DNA of 7,035 bases from Comamonadaceae bacterium (GTDB taxonomy: Bacteria > Pseudomonadota > Gammaproteobacteria > Burkholderiales > Burkholderiaceae_C): positions 1 to 7,035 of the forward strand of contig CANBQX010000100.1 in assembly GCA_947371775.1 (NCBI GenBank), given 5' to 3'. This document shows positions 5,700 to 7,035 of the stretch, piece after piece. Each line of letters starts with the position of its first letter. The first letter of the stretch is position 1. The position numbers and the translations under genes were made by a program. The notes below the pieces were generated by a model. It did no database searches. It had not been told where the DNA came from and saw only the letters and a list, made by a program, of their open reading frames with translations.

Positions 5700-6611
5700 A
5701 TGACTGCAACTGCCAGCTCCAAACCCCTCCAAGCGCTCAAAGGCGTGCGCATCGTCAGCCTGGCGCTCAATCTGCCAGGCCCGGCCGCCCTCATGCGCCT
5801 GCACGACATGGGGGCGACGTGCGTCAAGATCGAACCACCCGCCCCGCCCACAGCGCCCGCCGGTAGCTCGGCTGATCCCATGGGCCAATACAACCCTGGC
5901 GCCTATGCCACCTTGCACCAGGGCGTCAAGATTCTCCGAGCCGACCTCAAATCGCCTGCCGGTCAAAAAACCGTGCACAGCGCGCTGGCCAAGGCCGATG
6001 TGTTGTTGACTTCGTTTCGCCCGTCTGCGCTACAAAAACTCGGCATCGCTTGGACGACGCTCAAGAAAATGTATCCCACCCTCAGCATGGTGGAGATCGT
6101 GGGCGCCCCCGCCGAGCGCGCCGAGGAACCTGGCCACGACCTGACCTATTTGGCCGAAGCCGGTCTGGTCCAAGGCCTGGACATGCCCCCCACGCTGTAC
6201 GCCGACATGGGCGGCTCGTTGATGGCCAGTGAAGCCGTTCTGCAAGCGCGCCTCGCACAGCTCAAAACAGGCAAAGGTGTGCATGTGCAAGTGGCACTGT
6301 CAGAGGCCGCTGCCTACCTGGCGCTGCCCCGCAGCTGGGGCATGACCACAGCGGGTGCTGCGGTAGGCGGTGGCCATGCAGGCTACCGCGTCTATGCCTG
6401 CAAAAACGGTCGGGTTGCGGTGGCGGCACTGGAGCCGCACTTTGCCAAGTCGCTGTGCCAGCAAGCCGATGTGGCGGATGCGGGCATCAAGTCCATGTTC
6501 TCGCCCGCTACGCATGCAGCGGTGGCGGCGTTTCTGGCTGGCAAAACCCGCGCGCAGCTCGACGCGCTGGGTGCGAAATTCGATATTCCGCTGTTTACCT
6601 TGGCCAAGTAA
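5700..6611 (+). CDS. Short CaiB/BaiF (family III CoA-transferase superfamily) protein, racemase-like, 303 aa
   Basis: The family includes formyl-CoA transferase, CaiB and alpha-methylacyl-CoA racemase (AMACR), all acting on acyl-CoA thioesters. Family signatures are LKGVRIVSLALNLPGPAALMRLHDMGA (13-39, CoA-binding N-terminal fold), VKIEPP (42-47), LLTSFRPSALQKLGI (102-116), GHDLTYLAEAG (145-155) and YADMGG (167-172). In AMACR-type enzymes the base pair is the His of GHD (H146 here) and the Asp of the next loop (D169 here), and both are kept. This favours a racemase/epimerase over CoA transfer, in which the Asp alone carries the acyl group. It is clearly shorter than the usual 360-400 aa: the segment around 215-240 is compressed and the C-terminal part following residue 290 is missing. 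It is intact, so a naturally short subfamily is more likely than truncation. The start has no Shine-Dalgarno but the domain begins at once. Its stop is 4 bp from the YgiQ gene stop, on the opposite strand. Confidence 0.87.
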   Translation: MTATASSKPLQALKGVRIVSLALNLPGPAALMRLHDMGATCVKIEPPAPPTAPAGSSADPMGQYNPGAYATLHQGVKILRADLKSPAGQKTVHSALAKADVLLTSFRPSALQKLGIAWTTLKKMYPTLSMVEIVGAPAERAEEPGHDLTYLAEAGLVQGLDMPPTLYADMGGSLMASEAVLQARLAQLKTGKGVHVQVALSEAAAYLALPRSWGMTTAGAAVGGGHAGYRVYACKNGRVAVAALEPHFAKSLCQQADVADAGIKSMFSPATHAAVAAFLAGKTRAQLDALGAKFDIPLFTLAK

Positions 6612-6623
6612 GGCGCTAGCGCC
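6612..6623. terminator. Perfect 12-bp palindrome at the convergent gene junction
   Basis: GGCGCTAGCGCC is its own reverse complement and begins one base after the CaiB-like stop, covering the TAG of the minus-strand gene. The 4-bp gap makes it the only candidate for bidirectional termination. There is no T-tract, and only four or five base pairs fit around a loop, so it may instead be an incidental palindrome. Confidence 0.3.
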
Positions 6624-7035
6624 CCGCGCCAGGCTTTGCTTTGCGCGCGAGCGCCGGTTTGGATCCGGTGACCCGCGGTGGCAAGCCGGTGTGCTGGGTC
6701 AGCAGGCGGCCTTTGACGGGCGCAGCCGGTTTGCCCGCCGCCTTGGCCACCGGTGTGCTGTTTTTCTTGCGCGCAGATTGGTAGCCACCATCGCCCAAGG
6801 GCTGGAAGGTGGGAATCAGATGGTGTTTGCCGTTGCCGATCAAATCGGCGCGGCCCATGGCTTTGAGGGCTTCGCGCAGCAGCGGCCAGTTGTTGGGGTC
6901 GTGGTAGCGCAAAAAGGCTTTGTGCAGGCGGCGGCGCTTTTCGCCACGCACCACGTCCACCGTTTCTTCTTCACTCTCAGCGGCGCGGTGGATTTTGCGC
7001 AAAGTGTTGCGCCCACTGTGGTACATGGCCGTGGC
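6616..7035 (-). CDS. ygiQ: YgiQ-type radical SAM protein (UPF0313), C-terminal part (5' end outside window)
   Basis: The frame is open to the right edge, continuing upstream of the internal Met at 7026 with TA before MYHSGRN; the usual protein is about 700 aa, so only about the last 140 residues are here and the radical-SAM CxxxCxxC region is not in view. The conserved C-terminal motif of the family is clear: MYHSGRNTLRKI, then GEKRRRLHKAFLRYHDPNNW, then LREALKAMGRADLIGNGK. The final about 55 residues are a basic, low-complexity Lys/Ala/Pro tail with no fold, common in Burkholderiales copies. The family belongs to the radical SAM enzymes, but its reaction is not known to me. The gene converges with the CaiB-like gene, with only 4 bp between their stop codons. 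Confidence 0.9.
   Translation of the reverse strand, partial: ATAMYHSGRNTLRKIHRAAESEEETVDVVRGEKRRRLHKAFLRYHDPNNWPLLREALKAMGRADLIGNGKHHLIPTFQPLGDGGYQSARKKNSTPVAKAAGKPAAPVKGRLLTQHTGLPPRVTGSKPALARKAKPGAGR

Overview
The window is GC-rich, gene-dense bacterial chromosome that looks like Betaproteobacteria, most likely Burkholderiales/Comamonadaceae (Rhodoferax, Polaromonas or Limnohabitans type). This is inferred from the style of the encoded proteins and the high GC at third codon positions, not from a marker gene. I see no rRNA, tRNA, CRISPR array, insertion sequence or phage gene.

Layout, left to right. (1) 1-704, minus: most of an FMN-dependent nitronate monooxygenase / 2-nitropropane dioxygenase family enzyme, cut by the left edge. 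(2) 720-923, minus: a doubtful 67-aa ORF just upstream of it. (3) 924-1031: a divergent intergenic region with a near-perfect 15-bp direct repeat 55 bp apart and two TTGACC hexamers 11 bp apart. (4) 1032-3900, plus: a four-gene run. It has a minimal J-domain protein (94 aa), a 178-aa protein with a strongly acidic tail, a 251-aa protein with an acidic C-terminal end, and a 409-aa alpha-helical protein. I cannot name the last three. (5) 4510-3929 and 5582-4521, minus: an operon of a DEDDh 3'-5' exonuclease (DnaQ fold) followed by a YiiM-like MOSC-domain protein. The stop codon of the exonuclease overlaps the Shine-Dalgarno of the MOSC gene. (6) 5700-6611, plus: a short CaiB/BaiF (family III CoA-transferase) protein that keeps the His/Asp pair of the alpha-methylacyl-CoA racemase branch. 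(7) 6616-7035, minus: the C-terminal end of a YgiQ-type radical SAM protein (UPF0313), convergent with gene 6 and separated from it by 4 bp, with a perfect 12-bp palindrome at the junction.

How the genes work together. Most of the window is housekeeping or general metabolism in separate small transcription units. The part most likely to be undescribed is the four-gene plus-strand run. A stripped-down J protein has no client-binding or zinc region of its own, and it is followed closely by three soluble proteins of no recognisable family, two with long acidic segments. That arrangement suggests a dedicated Hsp70 co-chaperone with its own clients or partners. This is inference from gene order and composition only. 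The exonuclease-MOSC pair may link DNA end processing with detoxification of N-hydroxylated bases (the known role of E. coli YiiM), also inference.
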